Below the pieces are notes generated by a model. It was given only the letters and a program-made list of their open reading frames with translations, was not told where the DNA came from and searched no databases. Shown piece by piece: positions 1 to 5,611 of a DNA stretch of 7,115 bases (within the stretch, counting starts at the first letter, position 1; each line of letters begins with the position of its first letter). Where the stretch lies: positions 1 through 7,115 of the forward strand of contig CAZLBV010000108.1 in NCBI GenBank assembly GCA_964557845.1. The letters are read 5' to 3'. A program made the position numbers and the translations under genes. Source of the stretch: CAZLBV01 sp964557845. Lineage in GTDB: Bacteria > Acidobacteriota > Aminicenantia > Aminicenantales > Aminicenantaceae.

Positions 1-59
1 TAAATTGTTTTCGAGCCGGATATTTTTACGGCCGAATGTCCAAGCCATGTAATTTCCAT
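1..59 (-). CDS. Partial N-terminus of a UPF0173-type metal-dependent hydrolase
   Basis: Only the first 19 codons plus two bases lie in the window; the rest continues past the left edge. The reading begins MEITWLGHSAVKISGSKTI. The pattern 'I-T-W-L-G-H-S-A' followed by a short strand and a turn is the usual start of the UPF0173/UlaG-like branch of the metallo-beta-lactamase fold, where the next strand normally leads to a conserved 'IDP'. These are zinc- or manganese-dependent hydrolases of mostly unknown substrate. The start is well supported: AGGAGG at 66-71 stands six bases before the ATG. The gene begins 43 nt after the stop of the upstream HIT gene on the same strand, so it is probably the third gene of a murA-led operon. 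The metal-binding HxHxDH motif lies outside the window, so the family call rests on the N-terminus alone. Confidence 0.7.
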   Translation of the reverse strand, partial: MEITWLGHSAVKISGSKTI

Positions 60-102
60 GATTTTCCTCCTGAATTATTTATAACAAATGTCGATGAAAA
101 TA

Positions 103-453
103 TCATCCCGGGGGCCAGGTCATTCGCCTGCCGCTCAGAAGATGAAAATGGATGTGCGGAACTTCCTGGCCGGCGTTTTTTCCGGTATTTAGCACGATCC
201 TGTAGCCATTTTCGCTGGCTCCGATCTGCTGTGCTATCCTCTGGATATTTATAAGGATGTGGCTGAGGATCTCTTTTTTCTCCTTAGGAATCTCATTCAA
301 AGATGAGAAATGTTCTTTGGGAATGATCAGGATATGAGAGGGAGCCTGGGGATTGATGTCCTTGAAAGCAAGAATGAGATCATCCTCATAAATAATTTCT
401 GCCGGGATCTCTTTTTTAGCTATCTTGCAAAAGATACAATCTTGGTTTGTCAT
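103..453 (-). CDS. hinT: HIT family protein, HinT type (purine nucleoside phosphoramidase)
   Basis: This 116-residue protein has the full length and layout of bacterial HinT. It shows an N-terminal CIFC pair (residues 6-9), which in many family members helps bind zinc. The sequence NTGKNAGQEVPH leads into the histidine triad H100-I-H102-F-H104-L-L. The ending GRRMTWPPG is characteristic of the HinT/PKCI branch. Family members are cytosolic nucleotide-binding hydrolases that cleave the phosphoramidate bond of AMP-lysine or AMP-NH2-like substrates through the middle triad histidine. The physiological substrate is usually unclear. The ATG follows the murA stop after a single base (TAA-A-ATG), and the only Shine-Dalgarno-like element (AGGA) lies about 16 nt upstream inside murA. 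Translation is therefore probably coupled to murA. No catalytic residue is missing. Confidence 0.93.
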   Translation of the reverse strand: MTNQDCIFCKIAKKEIPAEIIYEDDLILAFKDINPQAPSHILIIPKEHFSSLNEIPKEKKEILSHILINIQRIAQQIGASENGYRIVLNTGKNAGQEVPHIHFHLLSGRRMTWPPG

Positions 454-454
454 T

Positions 455-1726
455 TTACTTTATCTTTATCCTGTCTATTTTGACTCCGAGGTTTTTAAGT
501 TTTTCCTCAAAGTTTTCATATCCTCTGTCAAGGTGTTCCGGCTCGCTTATAAATGTTTCGCCACTTGCGATCAATCCCGCTAATACAAGGGAGGCTGCGG
601 CCCGAAGATCAGTAGCGATGATCTCAGCGCCTGATAATGGAGTTTTTCCCTTTACGGTGGCTCTATCGCTTGAGATCTCTATGTTTGCGCCGAGCCGCTG
701 GAGTTCATTTATATGGGAAAACCTGCGGTCGAATATGGTTTCCGTTATTATGGAGACACCTTCGGCCTGTGTCATCAAGACAGTAAAAGGAGCCTGCAGA
801 TCAGTTGGAAAACCGGGATAAGCTGATGTTATGATATCCTGAGGTAAAATATCCTGACTTCCTCTGATTCTAAGAGTATGGCTGTTTATTTTATCTATCC
901 TTGCTCCGGCTGCACATAGTTTTTGGATGATGGTGCCGAGATGTGAAGGCTGGACCTTGGTCAAGGTGATATCTCCTCGGGTTAAAGCGCCGGCAATAAG
1001 GAAGGTGCCGGCTTCGATCCGGTCTGGTATTACGGAATGAGTCGCCCCACCTAATTCTTCAACTCCTATTATCCGGATCGTTTCTTCTCCTAAGCCCTCG
1101 ATTTTCGCACCCATTTTTATTAAGAGTTTGCATAAATTTTCAACTTCTGGTTCTAAGGAACAATTTCTTAGGATCGTTTCCCCTTGAGCGAGGCAAGCGG
1201 CCATCACCATATTTTCAGTACCACCAACAGTCTTTTTTTCAAATGTGATATCATTACCCACTAATTTTCCTGCTTCGGCTTTTATATACCCATGTTCCAG
1301 TGTGATCTTAGCTCCCAGCTTTTCAAACCCTGAAGTGTGGAGGTCAGTCGGTCGTATGCCGATAGCGCATCCCCCTGGAAGTGCAACTACCGCTTTTCCA
1401 TATCTGGCAAGTAGCGGACCCAAAACAAGTATGGAAGCACGCATGGCACGTACCAGATCGTAAGAAGCTTCGTCAGATTTTATTTTTTTTGTTTGAATGG
1501 ATAAAGAGTTCCGGCGCAGATTGTATTCTGCGCCCAGTCCTTCTACTAAGGTTAAGATGGTAAAGACATCTTTAACCCGGGGTACGTTTTTTAATTTGAT
1601 CTTTTCTTTGGTTAGAAGAGACGCGGCGATCGAAGGAAGGCTGGCGTTTTTTGCTCCGCTTATTTTGACCCGCCCTTTTAGCCGTAAATTTGGCCTGCCG
1701 GAAATTTTGATTTTTTCCATCACCAT
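455..1726 (-). CDS. murA: UDP-N-acetylglucosamine 1-carboxyvinyltransferase (MurA)
   Basis: MurA transfers enolpyruvate from phosphoenolpyruvate to UDP-GlcNAc, the first committed step of peptidoglycan synthesis, in the cytosol. The 423-residue product matches the family length. Visible landmarks are SGAKNA with Lys26; the RAMRAS stretch with Arg93 and Arg96; the active-site loop GGCAIGIRP with Cys120, the residue alkylated by fosfomycin; PGFPTDLQ with the catalytic Asp309; and the C-terminal HLDRGY with Arg401. Cysteine rather than aspartate in the loop predicts fosfomycin sensitivity of the target. Two starts are possible: ATG at 1726 and ATG at 1720 (MEKIKISG). Alignment with family N-termini favours the second slightly, and neither has a clear Shine-Dalgarno. 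An in-frame TGA at 1754-1756 rules out a long extension. The gene leads hinT and the UPF0173 gene as a tight operon. Confidence 0.97.
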   Translation of the reverse strand: MVMEKIKISGRPNLRLKGRVKISGAKNASLPSIAASLLTKEKIKLKNVPRVKDVFTILTLVEGLGAEYNLRRNSLSIQTKKIKSDEASYDLVRAMRASILVLGPLLARYGKAVVALPGGCAIGIRPTDLHTSGFEKLGAKITLEHGYIKAEAGKLVGNDITFEKKTVGGTENMVMAACLAQGETILRNCSLEPEVENLCKLLIKMGAKIEGLGEETIRIIGVEELGGATHSVIPDRIEAGTFLIAGALTRGDITLTKVQPSHLGTIIQKLCAAGARIDKINSHTLRIRGSQDILPQDIITSAYPGFPTDLQAPFTVLMTQAEGVSIITETIFDRRFSHINELQRLGANIEISSDRATVKGKTPLSGAEIIATDLRAAASLVLAGLIASGETFISEPEHLDRGYENFEEKLKNLGVKIDRIKIK

Positions 1727-1728
1727 TA

Positions 1729-1757
1729 ATTCTAAATTATTAAGCGGGGAAAATCAA
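1729..1757 (-). promoter_or_regulatory. Candidate murA promoter, nearly leaderless
   Basis: Read on the minus strand, TTGATT (1752-1757) and TAGAAT (1729-1734) are separated by 17 nt, a reasonable sigma70-type match. A start site 6-8 nt beyond the -10 box would fall at about 1720-1723, at or just before the second murA ATG (1720). The resulting mRNA would have almost no leader, which would fit the lack of a visible Shine-Dalgarno. This is an inference from box similarity only; transcription from further upstream, including read-through from the hydrolase gene at 2041-3120, is equally possible. Confidence 0.3.
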
Positions 1758-1775
1758 TAATTCCGGTGACATCAT

Positions 1776-1823
1776 CCTTATCTTCTCTATCCAAATCCCA
1801 GGGAAATAATTTTTTAGATAAGG
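1776..1823. repeat. 8-bp inverted repeat in the murA upstream region
   Basis: CCTTATCT (1776-1783) and AGATAAGG (1816-1823) are perfect inverted copies separated by 32 nt. The pair lies between murA and the structured RNA gene. It could form a stem in a long murA leader on the minus strand, but the AT-rich loop shows no terminator-like U tract directly after the stem. It may be chance. Confidence 0.25.
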
Positions 1824-1869
1824 TTGCTGTTAATAGAATTATTCAAGCAATGAAGTTCGAGCGCATCTA

Positions 1870-1875
1870 TATAAT
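1870..1875 (+). promoter_or_regulatory. -10 box for the plus-strand structured RNA
   Basis: A perfect TATAAT stands at 1870-1875 and would place a transcription start near 1882. No good -35 hexamer is present at 16-18 nt upstream: the 17-nt position reads GCAATG at 1847-1852. The promoter would therefore be weak, activator-dependent or of another type. The surrounding DNA is AT-rich, so a chance match is possible. The call is strengthened by the folded RNA and terminator that follow. Confidence 0.4.
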
Positions 1876-1881
1876 TATTAT

Positions 1882-2026
1882 GAAGATTACGAATAAACGA
1901 AACTTCCTGAATCATCAGCACGGCGAGGTTAGTGCAAATACGAGGGGTATTGAGTGAAGATGTAGCAAGACTACCTCGAACTCAGTGCCCCAAAGTATTT
2001 GTGCTGAGATCGACATCTCTTTTTTT
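1882..2026 (+). ncRNA. Unassigned free-standing structured RNA (~140 nt)
   Basis: The plus strand folds into nested helices. Helix A pairs 1935-1941 (CAAATAC) with 1995-2001 (GTATTTG). Helix B pairs 1944-1955 (GGGGTATTGAGT) with 1980-1991 (ACTCAGTGCCCC), giving 12 consecutive pairs including U-G at 1948/1987 and 1950/1985. A small GTAG/CTAC hairpin (1962-1965 with 1971-1974) caps it. An outer helix pairs TCAGCAC (1915-1921) with GTGCTGA (2001-2007), sharing G2001 with helix A. The 5' bulge contains CGAGGT (1924-1929), complementary to ACCTCG (1973-1978), which could form a pseudoknot. The U-G pairs become A-C mismatches on the other strand, so the fold supports plus-strand transcription. So does the terminator at the 3' end. 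No plus-strand gene follows, so it is not an obvious leader. I compared it by eye with 6S, SRP, tmRNA and common riboswitches and saw no match. The 5' end is inferred from the -10 box. Confidence 0.6.
2006..2026 (+). terminator. Intrinsic terminator of the structured RNA
   Basis: GAGAT (2006-2010), loop CGAC (2011-2014) and ATCTC (2015-2019) are followed directly by seven T (2020-2026). The polarity is clear: on the minus strand the hairpin is followed by AGCAC, so it cannot terminate the hydrolase gene at 2041-3120. The stem is short (5 bp) but the U run is good. Its 5' arm overlaps bases that can also pair in the outer helix of the RNA. Confidence 0.65.
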
Positions 2027-2040
2027 ATGTATGGATTGGC

Positions 2041-3120
2041 TTATTTTACTGATGATTCAGTTATATGGCCGACTTCAAATAAAGGCTCCCCCTTATTAGC
2101 CGGTGGCGTATAGACTATATATAGCAGTATTCCCGTGAATGGGGCTGTGTATGTTTTCAGTTTTTTACCAAAGTAATCGGTTATATATCCTATGGGCTCT
2201 CCCTCTTTAACATAATATCCCATCTCTGTTAGAGGGTAGAAAAGTCCGTTATATTCCGAATAAACCACCTCATATTTATCTATCCAAACAGCAGATTCGG
2301 GAATTTCCGGTTCTCCTGGGATCATTTTAAACAGCTTCATAACATTCAAAATACCCTTGACATTTCGGATGATCGATTCTTCATCGATATTTCCTAAATA
2401 GCCCGACTCGGTCGTTATGGCTGGTTTAGAAAGCAAAATGCCGGTATTTCCCAGGTATTTGGATTGTTTGAGATCTTTAATCCGGGAGTCGTCGATAATG
2501 ATATGTTTGATGCCGAAGGCTAATGCCATCTGTTTCGTTATTTTATTTAAATTTTCATCATCACTTATCATCCAGTAGGTGTAGGGGATCAAGGCTTCAT
2601 TGCCATCTCCGCAGTGAAGATCGATCAAGCAATCGCATTTCTTTACGATCTCTTCGATGAGGACAGAGGCGATGCGTTCCGCCTGGGTTCCATTAGGATT
2701 ACCGGGGAACACACGGTTAAGGTTTTTCCAGTCATAAGGATTATAGTAAATGATTCTTTTCTGGAATCCGGGCAGATTGGCGATATATACCAAAATAAGG
2801 GTCCCGGATAATTCGTCAGGATCGATCATATCTTTTATGCGGTAGAGAGCCAGAATAGGGGGATACTCGAAACCATGAACCCCGGCTGCCAGAGTCAGCA
2901 CTTTTCCCTTATTTTTGCCGTTGATCACAGTTATTGGAATAAAACAGTCATTGTCTTCTTCAACTTCGACTTTCACTTTGATCGACATTATCTCACCAGG
3001 CGGGATTCGCTTACCGTAGATCTCAAATACATTATTTTCCTCAGCAGTTGAAAACGTGTGCAAAAGCAGGGCCGAGAATATAAGAATAAGCATAAATTTT
3101 AAATGAGTCTTTCTAATCAT
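2041..3120 (-). CDS. Exported succinylglutamate desuccinylase/aspartoacylase-family zinc hydrolase
   Basis: The 359-residue product starts with a classic signal peptide: basic MIRKTHLK, a hydrophobic stretch at about 9-20, and a likely cleavage after TFSTA near residue 26. The mature part is an AstE/AspA-type (M14-like carboxypeptidase fold) hydrolase. The zinc ligands are H82 and E85 (GVHGFE) and H169 (IDLHCG). NLNRVFPG at 133-140 carries the arginine that usually binds the substrate carboxylate, and TTESG holds the catalytic-type E238. A C-terminal domain (about 286-350) resembles the biotinyl/lipoyl-like beta fold found at the end of many members. These enzymes remove acyl groups from amino acids or act as carboxypeptidases; the substrate here cannot be told. 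Most characterised members are cytosolic, so export is notable. The start is firm: GGGAGG stands five bases before the ATG. No terminator is seen downstream on its strand, so transcripts may run towards murA. Confidence 0.88.
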   Translation of the reverse strand: MIRKTHLKFMLILIFSALLLHTFSTAEENNVFEIYGKRIPPGEIMSIKVKVEVEEDNDCFIPITVINGKNKGKVLTLAAGVHGFEYPPILALYRIKDMIDPDELSGTLILVYIANLPGFQKRIIYYNPYDWKNLNRVFPGNPNGTQAERIASVLIEEIVKKCDCLIDLHCGDGNEALIPYTYWMISDDENLNKITKQMALAFGIKHIIIDDSRIKDLKQSKYLGNTGILLSKPAITTESGYLGNIDEESIIRNVKGILNVMKLFKMIPGEPEIPESAVWIDKYEVVYSEYNGLFYPLTEMGYYVKEGEPIGYITDYFGKKLKTYTAPFTGILLYIVYTPPANKGEPLFEVGHITESSVK

Positions 3121-3171
3121 TCCATCCTCCCTAAAAAATAGGATTTGAAATCTGAAAAATTATCCTCATAG

Positions 3172-3201
3172 ATAATATCATTTTATTCCGGCTAAAACCA
3201 A
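3172..3201 (-). promoter_or_regulatory. Candidate promoter of the exported hydrolase gene
   Basis: On the minus strand, TTGGTT (3196-3201) and TATTAT (3172-3177) are separated by 18 nt, about 50 nt before the start codon. It lies just after the gltA terminator, which makes an independent promoter necessary unless there is read-through. The match is moderate. Confidence 0.4.
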
Positions 3202-3219
3202 GTAGAGAATAAGGTTTAT

Positions 3220-3259
3220 AAAAAAAAAGAGCAGCGGAAATAATGTCCCGCTGCTCTTT
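3220..3259 (-). terminator. Strong intrinsic terminator of gltA
   Basis: A perfect inverted repeat (3248-3259 with 3226-3237; core GAGCAGCGG/CCGCTGCTC) encloses a 10-nt loop. On the minus strand it is followed by an unbroken T run (3220-3228). It begins about 50 nt after the gltA stop codon and has the textbook form of a Rho-independent terminator. It isolates the citrate synthase gene from the hydrolase gene behind it. Confidence 0.93.
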
Positions 3260-3284
3260 ATGTTTCAGATTTAAAAAGGAATCG

Positions 3285-3300
3285 ATTCACAAATGTGAAT
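3285..3300. repeat. Perfect 16-bp dyad in the gltA 3' UTR
   Basis: ATTCACA-AA-TGTGAAT is a perfect 7-bp inverted repeat with a 2-bp centre, starting 9 nt after the gltA stop codon. The half-sites resemble the TGTGA element of CRP-type sites but in the inside-out arrangement, so it is not a CRP site. As RNA its loop would be too tight for all pairs. A protein-binding dyad or chance are both possible. Confidence 0.4.
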
Positions 3301-3308
3301 TCAGTTGA

Positions 3309-4613
3309 TTATCCTTTCTTAACAAAGTCTTCGATCCAATCGGTTGTTATGGTCTTGGGCCGCTCAATGGGAAGTCCAAGGGCTCTATCCCAGCAGAGAG
3401 AGGCCAAAACACCCATGGCCCTGGAGACGCCAAAAAAGACTGTATAAAAGTCATATTCAGTGACTCCGTAATGGACCAGCAGACAACCGGAGTGGGCATC
3501 AACATTTGGCCAGGGATTTTTTGCCTTGCCGTGCTCTTTCAGGATGTCGGGAGCAACTTCATATATCATGCTGACGACTTTGAAGATCTCATCGTCTGGG
3601 CAGTGTTTAAGGGCAAACTCCCTTTGTGCCATATATCTCGGGTCTGTTTTTCTGAGAACAGCATGTCCGTATCCGGGAATGACTTTTCCGGAATTAAGAG
3701 TATCCCAAAGATATTTAACCAATTGATCCTTGGTGGGAATGCCGCCGCCCAGGTCTTCTTTGACTTCCATGATCCATCGAAGTACTTCCTGGTTGGCTAA
3801 TCCATGTAGAGGGCCTGCCAGTCCGCACATTCCTGCGGCCAGAGAGTAATAGGCATCTGAGAGAGCGGAGCCGACCAGGTGAGTGGTATGCGCTGATACA
3901 TTTCCTCCCTCGTGGTCGCTGTGGATCACAAGGTAAAGACGCATGAGTTCTTTGAAATCATCGCCTTCAACTCCGACCATATGAGCCAGGTTTCCTCCCC
4001 AGTCAAGATTTGGATCAGATGGAATGTGTTGGTTGTTTTTATAAGATTTTCGGTAGATATAAGCAGCGATCTTGGGCAGTTTGGCCAGTAAGTTCATCAC
4101 ATCTTCGTAGGTGGGATCCCAGTATTCCATTTTATGAATACCCTCTCTGTAACGCTCAGCAAAGATTGAATCTTTCTGCAGAGCCAGGATGGCAGCTGAG
4201 AATTGGGTCATGGGATGGGTATCGTCGGGGATGGCCTTAAGAACATCGATCAGGTAATCAGGAAGATCGCCTCGTTTTTTCCACTCTTCTGTAACATCCT
4301 GGGCATCTTCCTCGGTAGGAAGATCGCCGGTAAGCAGAAGGTAAAAAAGTCCTTCAGGAAGAGGCTCTTCACCACCGGGAGCCTTGGGTAATTTTTTCTG
4401 AAGTTCAGGAATGTTGAAGCCACGGAAACGGATCCCTTCCATAGGATCAAGGGCTGAAGTTTCCGTTACGATACATTTAACTCCGCGGGCGCCGCCGTAA
4501 GCTTGTGATACGGTTACTTCGGAGATAACTTTGTCACCGTATTCTTTGTTGATCTTTTTGACACGCTCCTGCATTGGACCGATTTTAGATTGAAATTTTT
4601 GTTTTAAAGACAT
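3309..4613 (-). CDS. gltA: Citrate synthase, eukaryotic/mitochondrial type
   Basis: The enzyme condenses acetyl-CoA with oxaloacetate to citrate at the entry of the TCA cycle, in the cytosol. The 434-residue product closely follows the mitochondrial-type enzyme rather than the E. coli GltA type. It has the run HSDHEGGNVSAHTTHLVGSAL (231 onward), then AGPLHGLANQEV with catalytic His270. VIPGYGHAVLRKTDPRY carries His317, and PNVDAHSG carries Asp372. These match the His-His-Asp triad of the pig enzyme. FGVSRAMG supplies Arg398 for citrate binding. The length suits the class once the transit peptide is absent. The start is firm: AAGGAGG lies eight bases before the ATG. The gene has its own promoter and terminator, so it is probably monocistronic. 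This type is known from some bacteria, for example Geobacter and Bacteroidetes, and might run in either direction in some lineages; that is not visible here. Confidence 0.96.
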   Translation of the reverse strand: MSLKQKFQSKIGPMQERVKKINKEYGDKVISEVTVSQAYGGARGVKCIVTETSALDPMEGIRFRGFNIPELQKKLPKAPGGEEPLPEGLFYLLLTGDLPTEEDAQDVTEEWKKRGDLPDYLIDVLKAIPDDTHPMTQFSAAILALQKDSIFAERYREGIHKMEYWDPTYEDVMNLLAKLPKIAAYIYRKSYKNNQHIPSDPNLDWGGNLAHMVGVEGDDFKELMRLYLVIHSDHEGGNVSAHTTHLVGSALSDAYYSLAAGMCGLAGPLHGLANQEVLRWIMEVKEDLGGGIPTKDQLVKYLWDTLNSGKVIPGYGHAVLRKTDPRYMAQREFALKHCPDDEIFKVVSMIYEVAPDILKEHGKAKNPWPNVDAHSGCLLVHYGVTEYDFYTVFFGVSRAMGVLASLCWDRALGLPIERPKTITTDWIEDFVKKG

Positions 4614-4683
4614 TAAAGAGACCTCCTTTTTATATAGCGGTACTTCTATTATAAACTATCCGTTTCCGATTTATTGAACTCAA

Positions 4684-4712
4684 AATATAATACTTTATGA
4701 CTCGGGTGTCAA
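4684..4712 (-). promoter_or_regulatory. Strong sigma70-type promoter of gltA
   Basis: On the minus strand a perfect TTGACA (4707-4712) and TATATT (4684-4689) are separated by exactly 17 nt. The predicted start near 4677 gives a leader of about 64 nt before the gltA ATG. Confidence 0.75.
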
Positions 4713-4780
4713 TTGTAATCCTCTGGTTTTTCATAATTTCTGCTTTTCCTCTGAAAAATTTGGGAAGACGGAGGGGAAAT

Positions 4781-4798
4781 CATCAAATAAAATTGATG
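4781..4798. repeat. 6-bp dyad between the divergent promoters
   Basis: CATCAA (4781-4786) and TTGATG (4793-4798) are perfect inverted copies around a 6-bp AT centre, ending 4 bp before the lemA -35 box. The position suits an operator or activator site, but short dyads are frequent in AT-rich DNA. Confidence 0.3.
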
Positions 4799-4802
4799 GA
4801 AG

Positions 4803-4832
4803 TTGACAATTTGCTTTTATTTCAGGTAAATA
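4803..4832 (+). promoter_or_regulatory. Candidate promoter of lemA-htpX
   Basis: A perfect TTGACA (4803-4808) is followed after 18 nt by TAAATA (4827-4832). The predicted start near 4839 would give a leader of about 90 nt. The -35 box is strong and the -10 box is weak. Confidence 0.5.
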
Positions 4833-4927
4833 GATAGCGAATTCAGATATTATTTATTAAGTAAAATGAGATAAGATGAATAATTCAGAACTAGAGATCA
4901 GTATTTGAAAATATAAGGAGGAAAGAT

Positions 4928-5482
4928 ATGAGTGCACTTTTGATCTTTCTGATAATCGTAGTTGCTGTGGTTGTTCTTCTGGTCGGCATATTTAACTCCC
5001 TTGTTCAGCTGCGGAACCGTTGTGAAAACGCCTGGTCACAGGTGGATGTCCAGCTGCGGCGCCGATATGACCTCATCCCCAACTTGGTGGAGACGGTTAA
5101 GGGTTATGCTAAACATGAGAGAGAGGTATTCCAGAAGGTGACTGAGGCAAGAAACATGGCAATCAATGCTTCTACAGTAAAAGAGCAGAGCCAAGCTGAG
5201 AACATGCTGACCGGGACTCTAAAATCTTTATTTGCTGTGGCTGAAAATTATCCGGATCTTAAAGCCAACCAGAATTTTCTTATGCTCCAGGAAGAATTAG
5301 CCGGGACAGAAGGGAAGATCGCCTATGCCCGTCAGTTCTATAATGATGCGGTCATGAAATACAATACCAAACAGCAGGTTTTTCCCTCTAACATCATTGC
5401 TGGAATGTTTAATTTTCAGGAAAGAGATTATTTTGAAATTGGAGAAGAAGAGGCCAAAGAACCGGTTAAGGTTGAGTTTTGA
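4928..5482 (+). CDS. lemA: LemA family membrane-anchored protein
   Basis: The 184-residue product has one N-terminal hydrophobic segment (about 4-25), then a mostly helical soluble domain. It carries the LemA signatures: NAWSQVDVQLRRRYDLIPNLVETVKGY-type sequence at 34-60 and a second block at 106-158 with ENYPDLKANQNFLMLQ, a QFYNDAV turn and FPSNIIA. The final residues are acidic. Family members are small helical-bundle proteins with an N-out topology in many bacteria; their biochemical role is not established, though they often sit beside membrane proteases or TPM-domain proteins. Here the partner is htpX, 129 nt downstream on the same strand with no terminator between them. This suggests a shared transcript and a link to envelope protein quality control. 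AGGAGG (just before 4924) gives a firm start. Confidence 0.94.
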   Translation: MSALLIFLIIVVAVVVLLVGIFNSLVQLRNRCENAWSQVDVQLRRRYDLIPNLVETVKGYAKHEREVFQKVTEARNMAINASTVKEQSQAENMLTGTLKSLFAVAENYPDLKANQNFLMLQEELAGTEGKIAYARQFYNDAVMKYNTKQQVFPSNIIAGMFNFQERDYFEIGEEEAKEPVKVEF

Positions 5483-5611
5483 TCTGATTGGTTGGATCGA
5501 ATAAGGACGGTATCAAGGGATAGATTATTAAACCTAAGAGAACAGAACAAGCCGAAGTTTCAAAGTCTGACAGCATTCTGCCGGGTGATGAGCATCAGTA
5601 ATTGAGCTAAG

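Larger units (their letters stand above)
4614..4927. other. Divergent intergenic region between gltA and lemA
   Basis: This 314-nt AT-rich gap holds no protein gene. From left to right it contains the gltA Shine-Dalgarno (4621-4629, minus strand), an extra TATAAT on the minus strand (4648-4653) without a clear -35, and the main gltA promoter. The middle stretch is unremarkable apart from a small dyad. It ends with the lemA promoter and an approximately 90-nt lemA leader in which I see no riboswitch-like fold. The promoters are back to back with their -35 boxes about 90 bp apart, so a shared regulator is possible but not shown. Confidence 0.6.

Noticed and set aside
447..821. 124-codon plus-strand frame opposite murA
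   Set aside because: It is antisense to the 3' end of a certain murA gene and shows no recognisable domain or ribosome binding site.
1741..1774. Short minus-strand leader peptide frame (MMSPELLIFPA) ahead of murA
   Set aside because: AAGGA stands only two or three bases before the ATG pair, the frame is about 10 codons, and nothing resembles an attenuator after it. Chance is more likely.
1766..1957. 63-codon plus-strand reading frame in the murA upstream gap
   Set aside because: It has no Shine-Dalgarno, an unremarkable composition and no domain resemblance, and its 3' part overlaps the structured RNA and its -10 box.
1882..2026. Assignment of the structured RNA to SRP, tmRNA or 6S RNA
   Set aside because: There is no GGAA-type SRP domain IV, no tRNA-like ends or tag frame for tmRNA, and the one-sided 5' bulge does not match the central bubble of 6S RNA by eye.
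3285..3300. CRP/FNR-type operator
   Set aside because: The TGTGA and TCACA elements are present but in the reversed order with a 2-bp spacer, which does not fit TGTGA-N6-TCACA.
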